From assembly GCA_051251645.1 (NCBI GenBank), contig JBPOEY010000001.1, positions 434,001 through 498,000 on the forward strand: DNA of 64,000 nucleotides, read 5' to 3'. Shown here piece after piece: positions 51,608 through 60,469 of this stretch. The position numbers were made by a program, and so were the translations under genes. This DNA is from Litorimonas sp051251645. Lineage in GTDB: Bacteria; Pseudomonadota; Alphaproteobacteria; Caulobacterales; Maricaulaceae. Under the pieces are notes generated by a model. It was not told where the DNA came from. It saw nothing but the letters and a program-made list of their open reading frames with translations, and did no database searches. How positions within the stretch are numbered: the stretch's first letter is position 1; every line of letters starts with the position of its first letter.

Positions 51608-52702
51608 TTACCCATCTTCTATTCGGGCGAGATGGTTGATGCCGAGCATTAGCACGATCATAGGGACGGACCATGCTGCCGCAAAAACGGGAACAATCGC
51701 GACTTCTCCGAACGCACCGACCATGGAATCGGCGAAGAACACGCCAAATCCCAACACAGCGCCGATGATCAACAGGCGCAATGTTCCGCCCTCCCGCGTC
51801 AGGCTCATTGATACGCCCGCTGCAATGAAGGTCATCGCGATGAGCATAATCGGAAGCGAGAGCAGGCGATTGAAGCGCAGGCGTAATTCACGCGCGGAAA
51901 ACCCCGCCGCTTCATTGTCGCGGATGGTTTTGGGCATCGACCAAAACCCAGCGCTCGAATTGCCGTCGGCTTGTTCGGCCAATTCATCTTTATCAATTGA
52001 GGTGGGTAGTGAAATGGCTTCCAGTCTTTGCATGGCTTCGCCGGGGGCGTTTTCAATCACATCAACCAATTGCCAGTAACCTTGCGTGATGAGCTGGGCT
52101 GTCTTCGCATCGAAGCGACGCGCAAATTTCGCATTCCCGTCTGGACCGATATCCATTAAAAGAAATGTCGCATTGGTCAGCGTGCGGGTCGAGAGGTCGA
52201 CGGCCTCAGCGCGGATGACAATCTGCTGATCACCCTGTCCCTCGCGCAGCCAGACCGTGTCTTCAAATGTGCGGGGGCCTTCGTCGAGCCACTCTGCGGA
52301 TTGGACTTCGAACTGATCATACATGCGCGACGCGACCGGATTGAATACCATCGCCCACCCTATGCCGAGCAGCCCCGCTAACCACAGGCAGGGGCGAATA
52401 ATCGACCATGCGGACTGTCCCGAGGCGCGCATCACGATAAGCTCTGAGCGTCGATTCATCCCGTTGATCGCGCCCATCATGCCGAACAGGACGACAAAGG
52501 GAATGGTCTGTTCAATAAGGCTTGGTATTTCGAGCATCGTCAGAGTGAGGAGTTGGAAGGACGAGACGTCGGCATCGGACCCGAGATCGCGGTTTGCTTC
52601 CACGAAATCGACCAGCATGATGATGCTTGTCACAACCAAAAAGGCAACAAAGACGCTGCGCGCCGATCGGAACAGAACATATCGAAAAAGCGTGCGAGGC
52701 AT
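51608..52702 (-). CDS. lptG: LPS export permease LptG
   Basis: 364 residues. Six membrane helices, three at each end (VFVAFLVVTSIIMLVDFVE near the start; LPIMLIAMTFIAAGVSMSL and APVFAAAWSVPMIVLMLG-like helices at the end), and a periplasmic beta-jellyroll between them (WLREGQGDQQIVIRAEAVDL). It forms the LptB2FG transporter that extracts LPS from the inner membrane. The start overlaps the lptF stop by 1 bp. Confidence 0.94.
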   Translation of the reverse strand: MPRTLFRYVLFRSARSVFVAFLVVTSIIMLVDFVEANRDLGSDADVSSFQLLTLTMLEIPSLIEQTIPFVVLFGMMGAINGMNRRSELIVMRASGQSAWSIIRPCLWLAGLLGIGWAMVFNPVASRMYDQFEVQSAEWLDEGPRTFEDTVWLREGQGDQQIVIRAEAVDLSTRTLTNATFLLMDIGPDGNAKFARRFDAKTAQLITQGYWQLVDVIENAPGEAMQRLEAISLPTSIDKDELAEQADGNSSAGFWSMPKTIRDNEAAGFSARELRLRFNRLLSLPIMLIAMTFIAAGVSMSLTREGGTLRLLIIGAVLGFGVFFADSMVGAFGEVAIVPVFAAAWSVPMIVLMLGINHLARIEDG

Positions 52703-53880
52703 TAGCGCGTTGCCTCTAAAGGCTGTGCTGCGGCCGCGGCCATGGCCGCAAGGCCGGCTTCATAACTGGCAATACGACGCTTAGATCCGCGTCGACGCCC
52801 TCGGTCTCGACGGCTTAGATAGAAACTACAGAGCAAGATTGTCGTCCCCGGAATTGCATATTGCACAATATTCAACGCCGCGTCGGCTTCCGCCGCAGAG
52901 GCGGCGGCGAATCCTAGAATGCGCAACACAAATCCGATCGCGGCGCAGATGATGATTTTTCGGGTATAGCCCAAGCGTTGATGTTCGCCTCTGACCATAA
53001 AGCACAGCGCCAGCATGACGAGCGCAACATTATACAAAGGGGCGGCGAGACGGGAGTGCCCTTCGGCGGCCAATTCCTGTTTTTGTGTGCCGTATATGAA
53101 ACTGCGCGGATCAGGCCGAAGCAATTCATGTAAATACAAATCGGACGGTTTTAGCCGGAGCTGGGTATCAAACGCAAATGCGTCAGAGAGATCGAGCCGG
53201 TAGTTTTCGAACTGAATGAGATCCAGTGAGCCGTTGGGCAGCTGTTGTTGAACGGAGCCGTCTCTGAGCAGCAATGCGGCCCCGGCGGGGGTGCGTAAGA
53301 CCATGCCTGTCTTGGCCGTATGGGTGATGACATCTTCGGGGTCGCGCGCGTCGTGGATGATGACGTCCTGGAGTTCGCCGCCCGCGCTGAGGTCGCGCGC
53401 ATAAAGCGTTAGATTTCGGGTCGGGCTGACAAATTCACCCGCTTGCACCAATTGTGAGGCCAGATCTGTTCTGACTTTGAAGATTTCGGCCCGCATTTCG
53501 CGGAAAGCTGAGGGTTGGACAAATAATGTTATGAGCAAATGAGCGACCAAAGCCAAAATTCCGAGCCGGATGAGTGGTGACCCGATCTGCCAAGGCGAGG
53601 CGCCCGCCGCTTTCACGACGATGATTTCCGAATCGCCATTCATGCGGTTGAGCGCGTAAAGAGCCGCCATGAATGTCGCGAGCGGTAAAATAATACCAAT
53701 TAGCTGTGGGAGCGCTAGCCCTGTAATCTTCAGGAAAGTCAGAGCGCTCTGACGGTTCTCTACAATCAATTCGAGTGTTTGCAATGACTGCGTTAATAGC
53801 GCTAACAAGGTCAAGGCTGCCAGAGTCATGACGGTGGGCCAGAAGGCTTGAGTCCAAAGATATCGCTGTAAAAGCGGCAT
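52702..53880 (-). CDS. lptF: LPS export permease LptF
   Basis: 392 residues. Start MPLLQRYLWTQAFWPTVMTL, and a GDSEIIVVKAAGASPWQI motif in the first membrane half (YjgP/YjgQ signature). The jellyroll is in the middle and three helices follow near residues 265-360 (VALVMLALCFMVRG; IVQYAIPGTTILLCSFYL). The C-terminus is basic (SRRDRGRRRGSKRR). Forms LptB2FG with LptG; first gene of the operon. Confidence 0.94.
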   Translation of the reverse strand: MPLLQRYLWTQAFWPTVMTLAALTLLALLTQSLQTLELIVENRQSALTFLKITGLALPQLIGIILPLATFMAALYALNRMNGDSEIIVVKAAGASPWQIGSPLIRLGILALVAHLLITLFVQPSAFREMRAEIFKVRTDLASQLVQAGEFVSPTRNLTLYARDLSAGGELQDVIIHDARDPEDVITHTAKTGMVLRTPAGAALLLRDGSVQQQLPNGSLDLIQFENYRLDLSDAFAFDTQLRLKPSDLYLHELLRPDPRSFIYGTQKQELAAEGHSRLAAPLYNVALVMLALCFMVRGEHQRLGYTRKIIICAAIGFVLRILGFAAASAAEADAALNIVQYAIPGTTILLCSFYLSRRDRGRRRGSKRRIASYEAGLAAMAAAAAQPLEATR

Positions 53881-54027
53881 AAGTGAGAGATGTGACCTTG
53901 TGTCGAGTAAACTTGGCTGTGATGAATGCGTCTCACCCGCCTTATGCGGCTTTTAATTCCAAGCGCCGCGCATTACCAGACTCAAGACGATTAAGAACTC
54001 AACATATTATTACGTGTATTGGACGTT

Positions 54028-55536
54028 ATGGCTACTTCAGACAATAATTCCGCTGACCTTACAGAAACGGTCACTGTCACTTTTGTGAAAGATGCCGCCG
54101 CCACGTATGGCGCGGCGCTTGTCATCGCCGATCATGGCAAAAATTCAGGCTATGACCGTCTCTATCCCGACGCGGGCCTGGATGCCGTTGCTAAAGCGAC
54201 CGAGTTCAAGGGTAAGTCGGGTCAGAAATTCTCGACCTTTGTTGCGCAGGGCGACGCGGCTGTTCGTGTTTTTGTTCGCGCACGCGGGACATCCGACACG
54301 TTTGATTATGAATTGGCTGTGGCGGAAACCGCAAAGTCTTTAAAAGGAACGGGCCTTCGCGATCTGACAATTCATTTGGGCGGATCGGATGCGTCCGCGG
54401 ATGATGCCGCCCGTGCCGCGCTCGGCGCGCGTCTCGCGACCTATGAATTTAACCGCCACAAATCCAAGGCGACCCTGTCCAAAACAAAACCTCTCGCAGC
54501 TGTCCATGTCGCAACGGATGATCCGGAAGGTGCGCAGGCGGCTTATGACAATTACTACGGCCCGATTGGCGACGGCATCGTGTTTGCGCGCGATTTGGTC
54601 AACGAGCCGCCGAATGTGATTTTCCCCGGTAATTATGCAGAGCGTTTGAAAACCCTCTCCGCTCTGGGCGTCGAAGTCGAAGTTCTCGGTGAAGCGGAAA
54701 TGGAAAAGCTCGGCATGTGGGCGCTGCTCGGTGTCGGTGTCGGCTCTGAACGCGAAAGCCAACTCGTGGTGATGCACTGGAACGGCGGTAAGGACGGCGA
54801 CAAGCCGGCCATGATCGTCGGTAAGGGTGTGACATTCGACTCAGGGGGCATCAGCCTCAAGCCCGGCGCGAATATGTGGGATATGAAAGGCGATATGGGT
54901 GGCTCGGCGGCTGTGTCTGGCACGATGATGGCGCTGGCAAAACGCAACGCCAAAGCCAATGTGATCGGCATTATCGGCATGGTCGAAAACATGCCGGACG
55001 GTCGCGCGCAGAACCCCGGCGACATTGTCACCTCCATGAGCGGTCAAACCATCGAAGTGCAGAATACAGATGCCGAAGGCCGCCTCGTGCTAGCTGATGC
55101 GCTGCATTACGGAATCACCAAATATGAACCGGCGGCTGTGATCGATCTGGCCACGCTGACGGGCGCGATTATCATCGCGCTGGGTCACGATCACGCGGGT
55201 CTGTTCTCGAATGATGACGGATTGGCTGAACAAATCAGTCTGGCGGGCGAAGCGTCCACGGACAAAGTTTGGCGTCTGCCGCTGGCGAAGAGCTATGATA
55301 AGCTGCTGAACTCGCCCAATGCCGATATGAAAAACATTGGGGGTCGCGCCGCGGGCTCCATAACGGCCGCGCAGTTCCTCAAACGCTTTGTCGGGAAAGA
55401 CACGCCGTGGGCACATATCGATATTGCGGGCACAGGCATGAAGAACCAACGCACAGATCCGCGCGAAACCACGTTTGGGACCGGCTTTGGTGTGCGTCTT
55501 CTGAACCGCTGGATTGCGGATAATCACGAAGGCTGA
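54028..55536 (+). CDS. pepA: Leucyl aminopeptidase (M17)
   Basis: 502 residues from the ATG at 54028. Two-metal aminopeptidase: the substrate/metal loop KGVTFDSGGISLKPGANMWDMKGDMGG carries Lys and Asp, and NTDAEGRLVLADAL the second Asp/Glu pair with the catalytic Arg. The N-terminal domain is macro-like. It removes N-terminal residues from peptides in the cytoplasm. holC begins 1 bp after its stop. Confidence 0.96.
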   Translation: MATSDNNSADLTETVTVTFVKDAAATYGAALVIADHGKNSGYDRLYPDAGLDAVAKATEFKGKSGQKFSTFVAQGDAAVRVFVRARGTSDTFDYELAVAETAKSLKGTGLRDLTIHLGGSDASADDAARAALGARLATYEFNRHKSKATLSKTKPLAAVHVATDDPEGAQAAYDNYYGPIGDGIVFARDLVNEPPNVIFPGNYAERLKTLSALGVEVEVLGEAEMEKLGMWALLGVGVGSERESQLVVMHWNGGKDGDKPAMIVGKGVTFDSGGISLKPGANMWDMKGDMGGSAAVSGTMMALAKRNAKANVIGIIGMVENMPDGRAQNPGDIVTSMSGQTIEVQNTDAEGRLVLADALHYGITKYEPAAVIDLATLTGAIIIALGHDHAGLFSNDDGLAEQISLAGEASTDKVWRLPLAKSYDKLLNSPNADMKNIGGRAAGSITAAQFLKRFVGKDTPWAHIDIAGTGMKNQRTDPRETTFGTGFGVRLLNRWIADNHEG

Positions 55537-55537
55537 G

Positions 55538-56008
55538 GTGTCGAGCGAGCCTCAATCAGGACCAGACTATTGGTTCTACCATCTTGAGGCCAGCACGCTG
55601 AAAGGCGTGCTGCCGGACTTACTGTCTAAAACCCTGTCGAAAGGCTGGCGCGCTTTGGTGCGCTTGCCAAACGGGTCCGATCTCACCGATTGGGACGATT
55701 ACCTTTGGGCTTATCAGGACTCGAGCTTTCTGCCGCATGGTCGCGAAGATCAGGGTCGCGCGGATCAGCAACCGATATTGCTCGCCAATTCTACTGATAG
55801 CGCAGAGGGGTTTGATGCCGTGTTTCTTGTCGACGGCGCAGATGTTGCGTCCGTTGAGGGTGTCTCACGCGTCATGGTGATGATTGATGGGCGTAGCCAA
55901 GAGGCCGTGCAGCGCGAACGCGGACGGTGGAAAACGCTGAAGGAGGCTGGCGCCGTGATGAGCTATTGGCAGCAGACGTCAAACGGGGGCTGGGAGAAGA
56001 AGGCTTAG
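55538..56008 (+). CDS. holC: DNA polymerase III chi subunit
   Basis: 156 residues from the GTG at 55538, one base past the pepA stop. YWFYHLEASTLKGVLPDLLSK and LWAYQDSSFLPHG are the HolC pattern, along with FLVDGADVASVEGVSRVMVM. Chi links the clamp loader to single-strand-binding protein at the replication fork. pepA-holC is a conserved pair. The stop overlaps the convergent DUF1289 gene by 4 bp. Confidence 0.93.
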   Translation: MSSEPQSGPDYWFYHLEASTLKGVLPDLLSKTLSKGWRALVRLPNGSDLTDWDDYLWAYQDSSFLPHGREDQGRADQQPILLANSTDSAEGFDAVFLVDGADVASVEGVSRVMVMIDGRSQEAVQRERGRWKTLKEAGAVMSYWQQTSNGGWEKKA

Positions 56009-56268
56009 CTCCGGTTCCGCCGATTAACCCGCCGCTTCGCCCGCCGTTCTTCCAACTTTACCTTCAACGGAGGCATCCGCGCGGGGAGTTCCGCCATAAT
56101 CGTGTCGCGCTCGGTCTTGGAGCGCAGGCTCCAATAGGCAATTTCATCTGTGGTGCGACCACAGCCAAAGCAATGGCCGCTCTCTCGGTCCATGGAGCAA
56201 ATTAGCACGCAGGGACTTTCGACAGGCTCGAGCGCTGCGATCTCTTCGGGTGTCATATCATTCGCCAT
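56005..56268 (-). CDS. DUF1289 protein with a Cys cluster
   Basis: 87 residues. SPCVLICSMDRESGHCFGCGRTTDEIAYW has four Cys (CxxxC...CxxC), the DUF1289 hallmark, probably a zinc or iron site. The tail is basic (EERRAKRRVNRRNRS). Widespread small proteobacterial protein of unknown role. Its start is divergent from the corrinoid operon 82 bp away. Confidence 0.92.
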   Translation of the reverse strand: MANDMTPEEIAALEPVESPCVLICSMDRESGHCFGCGRTTDEIAYWSLRSKTERDTIMAELPARMPPLKVKLEERRAKRRVNRRNRS

Positions 56269-56294
56269 GTCGTCTTTTAGCGGTGAAAAAAGAA

Positions 56295-56316
56295 CATATA
56301 AAGGTTTTTTTATATC
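56295..56316. promoter_or_regulatory. Imperfect 10-2-10 inverted repeat ahead of the corrinoid operon
   Basis: CATATAAAGG (56295-56304) faces TTTTTATATC (56307-56316); eight of ten positions are complementary. It lies 35 bp before the start of the corrinoid gene. CATATAAAG-type inverted repeats occur ahead of methionine-cycle genes in alphaproteobacteria, where ArsR-type SAH-responsive regulators (SahR) act; this is from memory. DUF1289 on the other side may share the site. Confidence 0.5.
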
Positions 56317-56350
56317 GACTTTTCAGCGGCTCTCACCTAGAGCCACCTTC

Positions 56351-57040
56351 ATGAGCGAACAACCCGAACTCATTTTGGCCGATCTGTCTGACGACGAGCT
56401 TGTCGAGCAGATGAAAGACGATCTGTATGATGGGATGGGCCCAGAAATCGCCGAGGGTACGCAGATTTTGCTCGACCGGGGTTGGGACGCCAATCGTATC
56501 CTGAAAGAAAGCCTCGTCGATGCGATGCGCATTGTCGGCCTTGATTTTGCTGATGGTATTCTATTCGTCCCTGAAGTCCTCTCAGCCGCTAACGCAATGA
56601 AGGGCGGCATGTCTTTGCTCCGTCCGATCCTCGCCGCCAGCGACACGCAGACCTCAACGGGTCGCGTTGTCATCGGCACAGTGAAGGGCGACATTCACGA
56701 TATTGGCAAGAACCTTGTTGGCATGATGCTGGAAGGCGCCGGGTTTGAAGTGTTCGATCTGGGCATCAACACATCGCTTGATGAGTTTCTCGAGGCCATC
56801 GATAAGCACGACCCGCACATCCTCGGCATGAGCGCGCTGCTGACTACGACCATGCCCTATATGAGCGTGGTGATCGAAGACTTAGATAAGCGCAATATGC
56901 TTAAAAACCTGCCCGTTATGGTCGGCGGCGCGCCGGTAAACCAAGAATTCGCGGATGCGATCCATGCCCATTCTTATGGGCCTGATGCGGCAACGACGGC
57001 GGAACTCGCCAAAACGATTGTCGGCATCAACAGACCATGA
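56351..57040 (+). CDS. Cobalamin-binding methyltransferase corrinoid protein
   Basis: 229 residues. An N-terminal cap of helices (residues 1-95, DELVEQMKDDLYDGMGPEI) and a Rossmann B12 domain with the base-off motif GTVKGDIHDIGKNLVG (DxHxxG; His binds cobalt), then MSALLTTTMPYM and VMVGGAPVNQEFAD. The layout equals the MetH cobalamin module and the MtaC/MtbC family. It shuttles methyl groups between two methyltransferases. It overlaps the DUF1638 gene by 4 bp, so is coupled. Confidence 0.94.
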   Translation: MSEQPELILADLSDDELVEQMKDDLYDGMGPEIAEGTQILLDRGWDANRILKESLVDAMRIVGLDFADGILFVPEVLSAANAMKGGMSLLRPILAASDTQTSTGRVVIGTVKGDIHDIGKNLVGMMLEGAGFEVFDLGINTSLDEFLEAIDKHDPHILGMSALLTTTMPYMSVVIEDLDKRNMLKNLPVMVGGAPVNQEFADAIHAHSYGPDAATTAELAKTIVGINRP

Positions 57041-57615
57041 GTGTTTTGGTCATCGCGTGTGGCGCGTTAGCGCGCGAGGTGAGGGCGGTGGCCGACCAGT
57101 TGCCCAGCTTTGAGCTGCGCTGCATTCCGGCGACTCTGCACAATTATCCGGATCGGATTGTTCCGGCGATTACAGAGATTTTGGACCAAACGCGGGGTGA
57201 ATTTGATCGGACGGTCTTGGCGTTTGGCGATTGTGGGACCGGCGGAGCGCTCGACCGCCTCTGCGAAACGCGCGGGTTGCAAAGACTTCCTGGCGCGCAT
57301 TGCTATGCCTTTTTTGCAGGCGTGTCGAACTTCGGCGCGATGATGGACGAAGAATTGGGCACGTTCTTCCTGACTGATTTCCTCGCGCGCCAATTCGATG
57401 CCATGGTGATGCGCCCGCTCGGACTGGACCGAAAACCCGAATTGCGCGACATGTATTTCGGTAATTACAAACGCCTCGCCTTTCTGTCCCAGACGGCGGA
57501 TGTTGATCTTCTGGCGCGCGCCAAAGCGGCGGCGGCCACACTTGATCTGACATTCGAACACCGCCCGACGGGGCTGACCCAATTTACGCGCGATCTCGCG
57601 CGTCTTGCTGCTTAA
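57037..57615 (+). CDS. DUF1638 protein, candidate partner in corrinoid methyl transfer
   Basis: 192 residues, no signal or membrane helix. DUF1638 signatures: VLVIACGALAREVRAV at the N-terminus, CIPATLHNYPDRI, VLAFGDCGTGGALDRLCE, and RLPGAHCYAFFAG. Conserved Cys and His (GDCGTGG, AHCYAFF) suggest a metal or thiol site. Start codon inside the corrinoid gene stop (ATGA), so co-translated. DUF1638 genes recur beside corrinoid proteins and methyltransferases in bacteria and methanogens, but no activity is established. It might load cobalamin, bind the methyl acceptor, or modify a Cys. Confidence 0.88.
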   Translation: MSVLVIACGALAREVRAVADQLPSFELRCIPATLHNYPDRIVPAITEILDQTRGEFDRTVLAFGDCGTGGALDRLCETRGLQRLPGAHCYAFFAGVSNFGAMMDEELGTFFLTDFLARQFDAMVMRPLGLDRKPELRDMYFGNYKRLAFLSQTADVDLLARAKAAAATLDLTFEHRPTGLTQFTRDLARLAA

Positions 57616-57636
57616 AGGTTTTTCCGAAAGTTATTT

Positions 57637-58563
57637 ATGGCCCGCACAGTTCTCGCCTCTCCGACCAAAGAAGTCATCATTGGGTTTGACCAACCCTTCG
57701 TTATGATTGGTGAGCGGATCAATCCTACCAACCGTCCGAAATTCGCCAAGGAATTGGCCGCAGGCAACTATTGGCGCGTGATCGCGGAAGCCAAAAAACA
57801 AATCGAAGCGGGTGCACAAGTGCTGGACGTTAATGTCGGTGTGCCGCTAACCGACGAAGCGAAAATCATGTCCGAAGTTATCACCTTGCTACAAACCGAA
57901 GTTGATGTGCCACTGGTGATCGATAGCTCTGTGCTGGATGCGCTCGAGAGTGGTTTAGCTGCCTATAAGGGACGCCCTCTCGTTAATTCGACCACGGCCG
58001 AAGAAGAGTCGATGGCGCGCATCCTTCCGCTTGTGGCGAAATATGATTGCGCCGTCGTTGCCATCTCCAACGATGATACGGGCATCAGCGAAGATCCAGA
58101 TGTTCGTTTTGAAGTCGCGAAACGCATTGTCCAGCGCGCCGCCGATTACGGGATCAAAGCCGAAGACGTGGTCGTTGACCCGCTCGTCATGCCGATCGGC
58201 GCGATCAATAGCGCGGGTCGCGACGTATTTCGCTTGGTGCGACGTTTGCGCGAAGAGCTGGGTGTGAACACGACCTGTGGCGCATCCAATGTCGCCTTTG
58301 GTTTGCCGAACCGTCATGCCGTTCATAACGCCTTCCTGCCAATGGTGCAGGCGTCTGGCATGACCAGTGCGATCTTGAACGTCTATGACGAAGGCTTAGT
58401 CCCTGCGATCAAAGCGGGTGATATGCTGGCCGGGAACGATCCGGATTGCGCCAATTGGATCGCGCGAAGCCGTCCGAAACCTGTTGCGGGCGCCGAAGGC
58501 GAAGGTGGCGGAAGACGGGGCAGCGGCGGTCGACGTGGGGGCCGTAGTGGTCGACGCGGCTAA
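57637..58563 (+). CDS. Methyltetrahydrofolate:corrinoid methyltransferase
   Basis: 308 residues. DHPS-like TIM barrel: VMIGERINPTNRPKFAKEL at the start, GAQVLDVNVGVPLTDEAKIM, PLVIDSS, LVNSTTAEEESMARI and a conserved NTTCGASNVAFGLPNRHAVH near residue 210. This equals the pterin-binding MetH domain or AcsE/MtgA enzymes that move the methyl of methyl-tetrahydrofolate to cob(I)alamin. The last 25 residues are an Arg/Gly tail (GGRRGSGGRRGGRSGRRG) not found in these enzymes. The stop lies 17 bp inside the next gene. Confidence 0.93.
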   Translation: MARTVLASPTKEVIIGFDQPFVMIGERINPTNRPKFAKELAAGNYWRVIAEAKKQIEAGAQVLDVNVGVPLTDEAKIMSEVITLLQTEVDVPLVIDSSVLDALESGLAAYKGRPLVNSTTAEEESMARILPLVAKYDCAVVAISNDDTGISEDPDVRFEVAKRIVQRAADYGIKAEDVVVDPLVMPIGAINSAGRDVFRLVRRLREELGVNTTCGASNVAFGLPNRHAVHNAFLPMVQASGMTSAILNVYDEGLVPAIKAGDMLAGNDPDCANWIARSRPKPVAGAEGEGGGRRGSGGRRGGRSGRRG

Positions 58564-60469
58564 ACATACGATCATCTTTACCCCGTCCGGGGTTCAGACA
58601 ACGGCCGACGCAGGTGAGTCGGTTTTCGACGTCGCCTTGCGGGCGGGCGTGGATATTAAATCCGTCTGTGGCGGGCAGGGGATTTGCAAGCGCTGTCAGT
58701 GCTCCCTGCAAACGGGTCATCATTCAAAATTTGGCCTGACCGTCACCGATGAGGCGCTATTCAAACTGCGCCCTGCGGAAAAGAAAGCCATTCACGACGG
58801 CGAGATGGCTGAAGGCTTACGCCTAGCCTGTCGCGCGAAAATCATGGGTGACGTCGTTATCGACGTTCCGCCCCACGCGCGTCATACGCAAAGCGCGATC
58901 CGCAAGGCGGCGTTTGATTTGCCGGGTTCGATTGACCCGCCGATCCGTCTGCAAATGGTGCAGCTGCCTGAACCCACCTTGCATGATCACCTGTCCGACA
59001 CGGAAAGCCTGATTGAACAGCTCGGCGGCGCGTTGCGCGTTGCGCCCAATCTTGTCTTAAAAATTCAAACGTTACTGGCCGCGCACGACCGCACGGTCAT
59101 TGCAGTGATCCGCGACGACACGGAGGTCGTTGACCTTTGGCCGCCACAACGAGACGGTCTGTTCGGCGCGGCCATTGATATTGGGTCAACGTCGGTCGCA
59201 CTTTATCTCTATGATCTCGTATCCGGTCAGTTGGTGCATCAAGCCTCAGCGATGAACCCGCAAATCCGCTTCGGCGAAGATGTGATGAGCCGGGTGAGCT
59301 ATGTCATGATGAATAAGGGCGGGCGCGAAAAACTCGCGGCTGCCGTACAGGGCCAATTGCGCGAGATGTTGAGTGATGCCTGCGAGGTCGTGGAGGCTGA
59401 AGCAGATCAGATTTTAGAACTCGTCTGCGTCGGCAATCCAATCATGCACCACACGTTGATTGGCGTGGACCCGACCCCGCTCGGGCAAAGCCCGTTCACA
59501 CTGGCGGTCAAAGACTGGATCGACTTGCCGGGTGATATGCTTGACTTGGGACTGCCGCGCCAAACGCGCGTGTCCCTACTACCGCTCATTGGCGGGCATG
59601 TTGGCGCGGATACGGCGGCGGCCTATCTGACACAAATGGACCGGATGACCGGACGTTCTGTGCTGCTCGTCGACATTGGCACAAATGCAGAAATTGTCCT
59701 GAGTCATGATGGTAAAGTCGCCGCTGCCAGTTCGCCGACGGGTCCGGCGCTGGAAGGCGCGGAAATTAGCTGCGGCGTGCGCGCGTGTGAAGGCGCGGTC
59801 GAACGAGTTCGTATCGACCCGGTGACCTTTGAGTGCCGCGTTAAAATTATTGGCCATGACGAGTGGCTCACAGACGCGACGCTTGGTGACCACGCTGTGC
59901 CGGGCCTCTGCGGCTCCGCGATTTTCGAAGTGATGGTGGAACTTGCCCGCGCAGGTCTGATCGACCGCTCTGGCCTGTTCCAGCCTGAGGCCGCGCCGGA
60001 TCGGTTCACACAGGACGGCGGCGTCAGCACCTATCAATTGATCGGACATTTAAGTTTTAAGCAAACCGACATTCGCTCTGTGCAGCTCGCAAAATCCGCG
60101 CTCATGGCAGGCGCGCGCTTAGTGGCTGAGGAATTGGGCTGTGAAACATTTGATGAGGTGTTGCTCGCGGGTGCGTTCGGCACTCACTTGGATCCGGCGT
60201 ATGTCGCGGAAATCGGCATTATCCCGCATAATGGCGCGGAGACAATTAAGGCCGTTGGCAATGCGGCGGGCATGGGCGCGGCCATGTGTCTGACGGACCA
60301 AAGTCAGCGCGTCCGTATTCGCGCCGCCGTCAAAGAGATCGTCAAGATCGAGACGGCGCTAGAACCGCGCTTTCAGGATTATTTTGTCGCGGGCATGGCA
60401 TTTCCGTCTGCCCCGGTGGGCGAGGGCCGCGCGAGCGGACGACGCGGGGGGCGTCGCCGGGATCGCTAA
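58547..60469 (+). CDS. Ferredoxin-ASKHA corrinoid activation protein (RACo/RamA-like)
   Basis: 640 residues from the GTG at 58547, which follows GTGGGGG and places the ferredoxin domain at the N-terminus; an ATG at 58418 would add 43 unrelated residues. Domain 1 is a plant-type [2Fe-2S] ferredoxin (CGGQGICKRCQC plus Cys in LACRAK, about residues 33-90). Next is a linker (residues 95-195), then an ASKHA/DUF4445 domain with phosphate loops AIDIGSTSVALYLYD and LLVDIGTNAEIVLS. It reduces inactive cob(II)alamin in an ATP-driven step, restoring the corrinoid protein. The C-terminus has an Arg/Gly tail (SGRRGGRRRDR), like the preceding enzyme. Confidence 0.92.
   Translation: MVDAAKHTIIFTPSGVQTTADAGESVFDVALRAGVDIKSVCGGQGICKRCQCSLQTGHHSKFGLTVTDEALFKLRPAEKKAIHDGEMAEGLRLACRAKIMGDVVIDVPPHARHTQSAIRKAAFDLPGSIDPPIRLQMVQLPEPTLHDHLSDTESLIEQLGGALRVAPNLVLKIQTLLAAHDRTVIAVIRDDTEVVDLWPPQRDGLFGAAIDIGSTSVALYLYDLVSGQLVHQASAMNPQIRFGEDVMSRVSYVMMNKGGREKLAAAVQGQLREMLSDACEVVEAEADQILELVCVGNPIMHHTLIGVDPTPLGQSPFTLAVKDWIDLPGDMLDLGLPRQTRVSLLPLIGGHVGADTAAAYLTQMDRMTGRSVLLVDIGTNAEIVLSHDGKVAAASSPTGPALEGAEISCGVRACEGAVERVRIDPVTFECRVKIIGHDEWLTDATLGDHAVPGLCGSAIFEVMVELARAGLIDRSGLFQPEAAPDRFTQDGGVSTYQLIGHLSFKQTDIRSVQLAKSALMAGARLVAEELGCETFDEVLLAGAFGTHLDPAYVAEIGIIPHNGAETIKAVGNAAGMGAAMCLTDQSQRVRIRAAVKEIVKIETALEPRFQDYFVAGMAFPSAPVGEGRASGRRGGRRRDR

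Noticed and set aside
57067..57582. 171-codon minus-strand frame opposite the DUF1638 gene
   Set aside because: Shadow frame; the plus strand matches DUF1638 and is translationally coupled on the upstream side.
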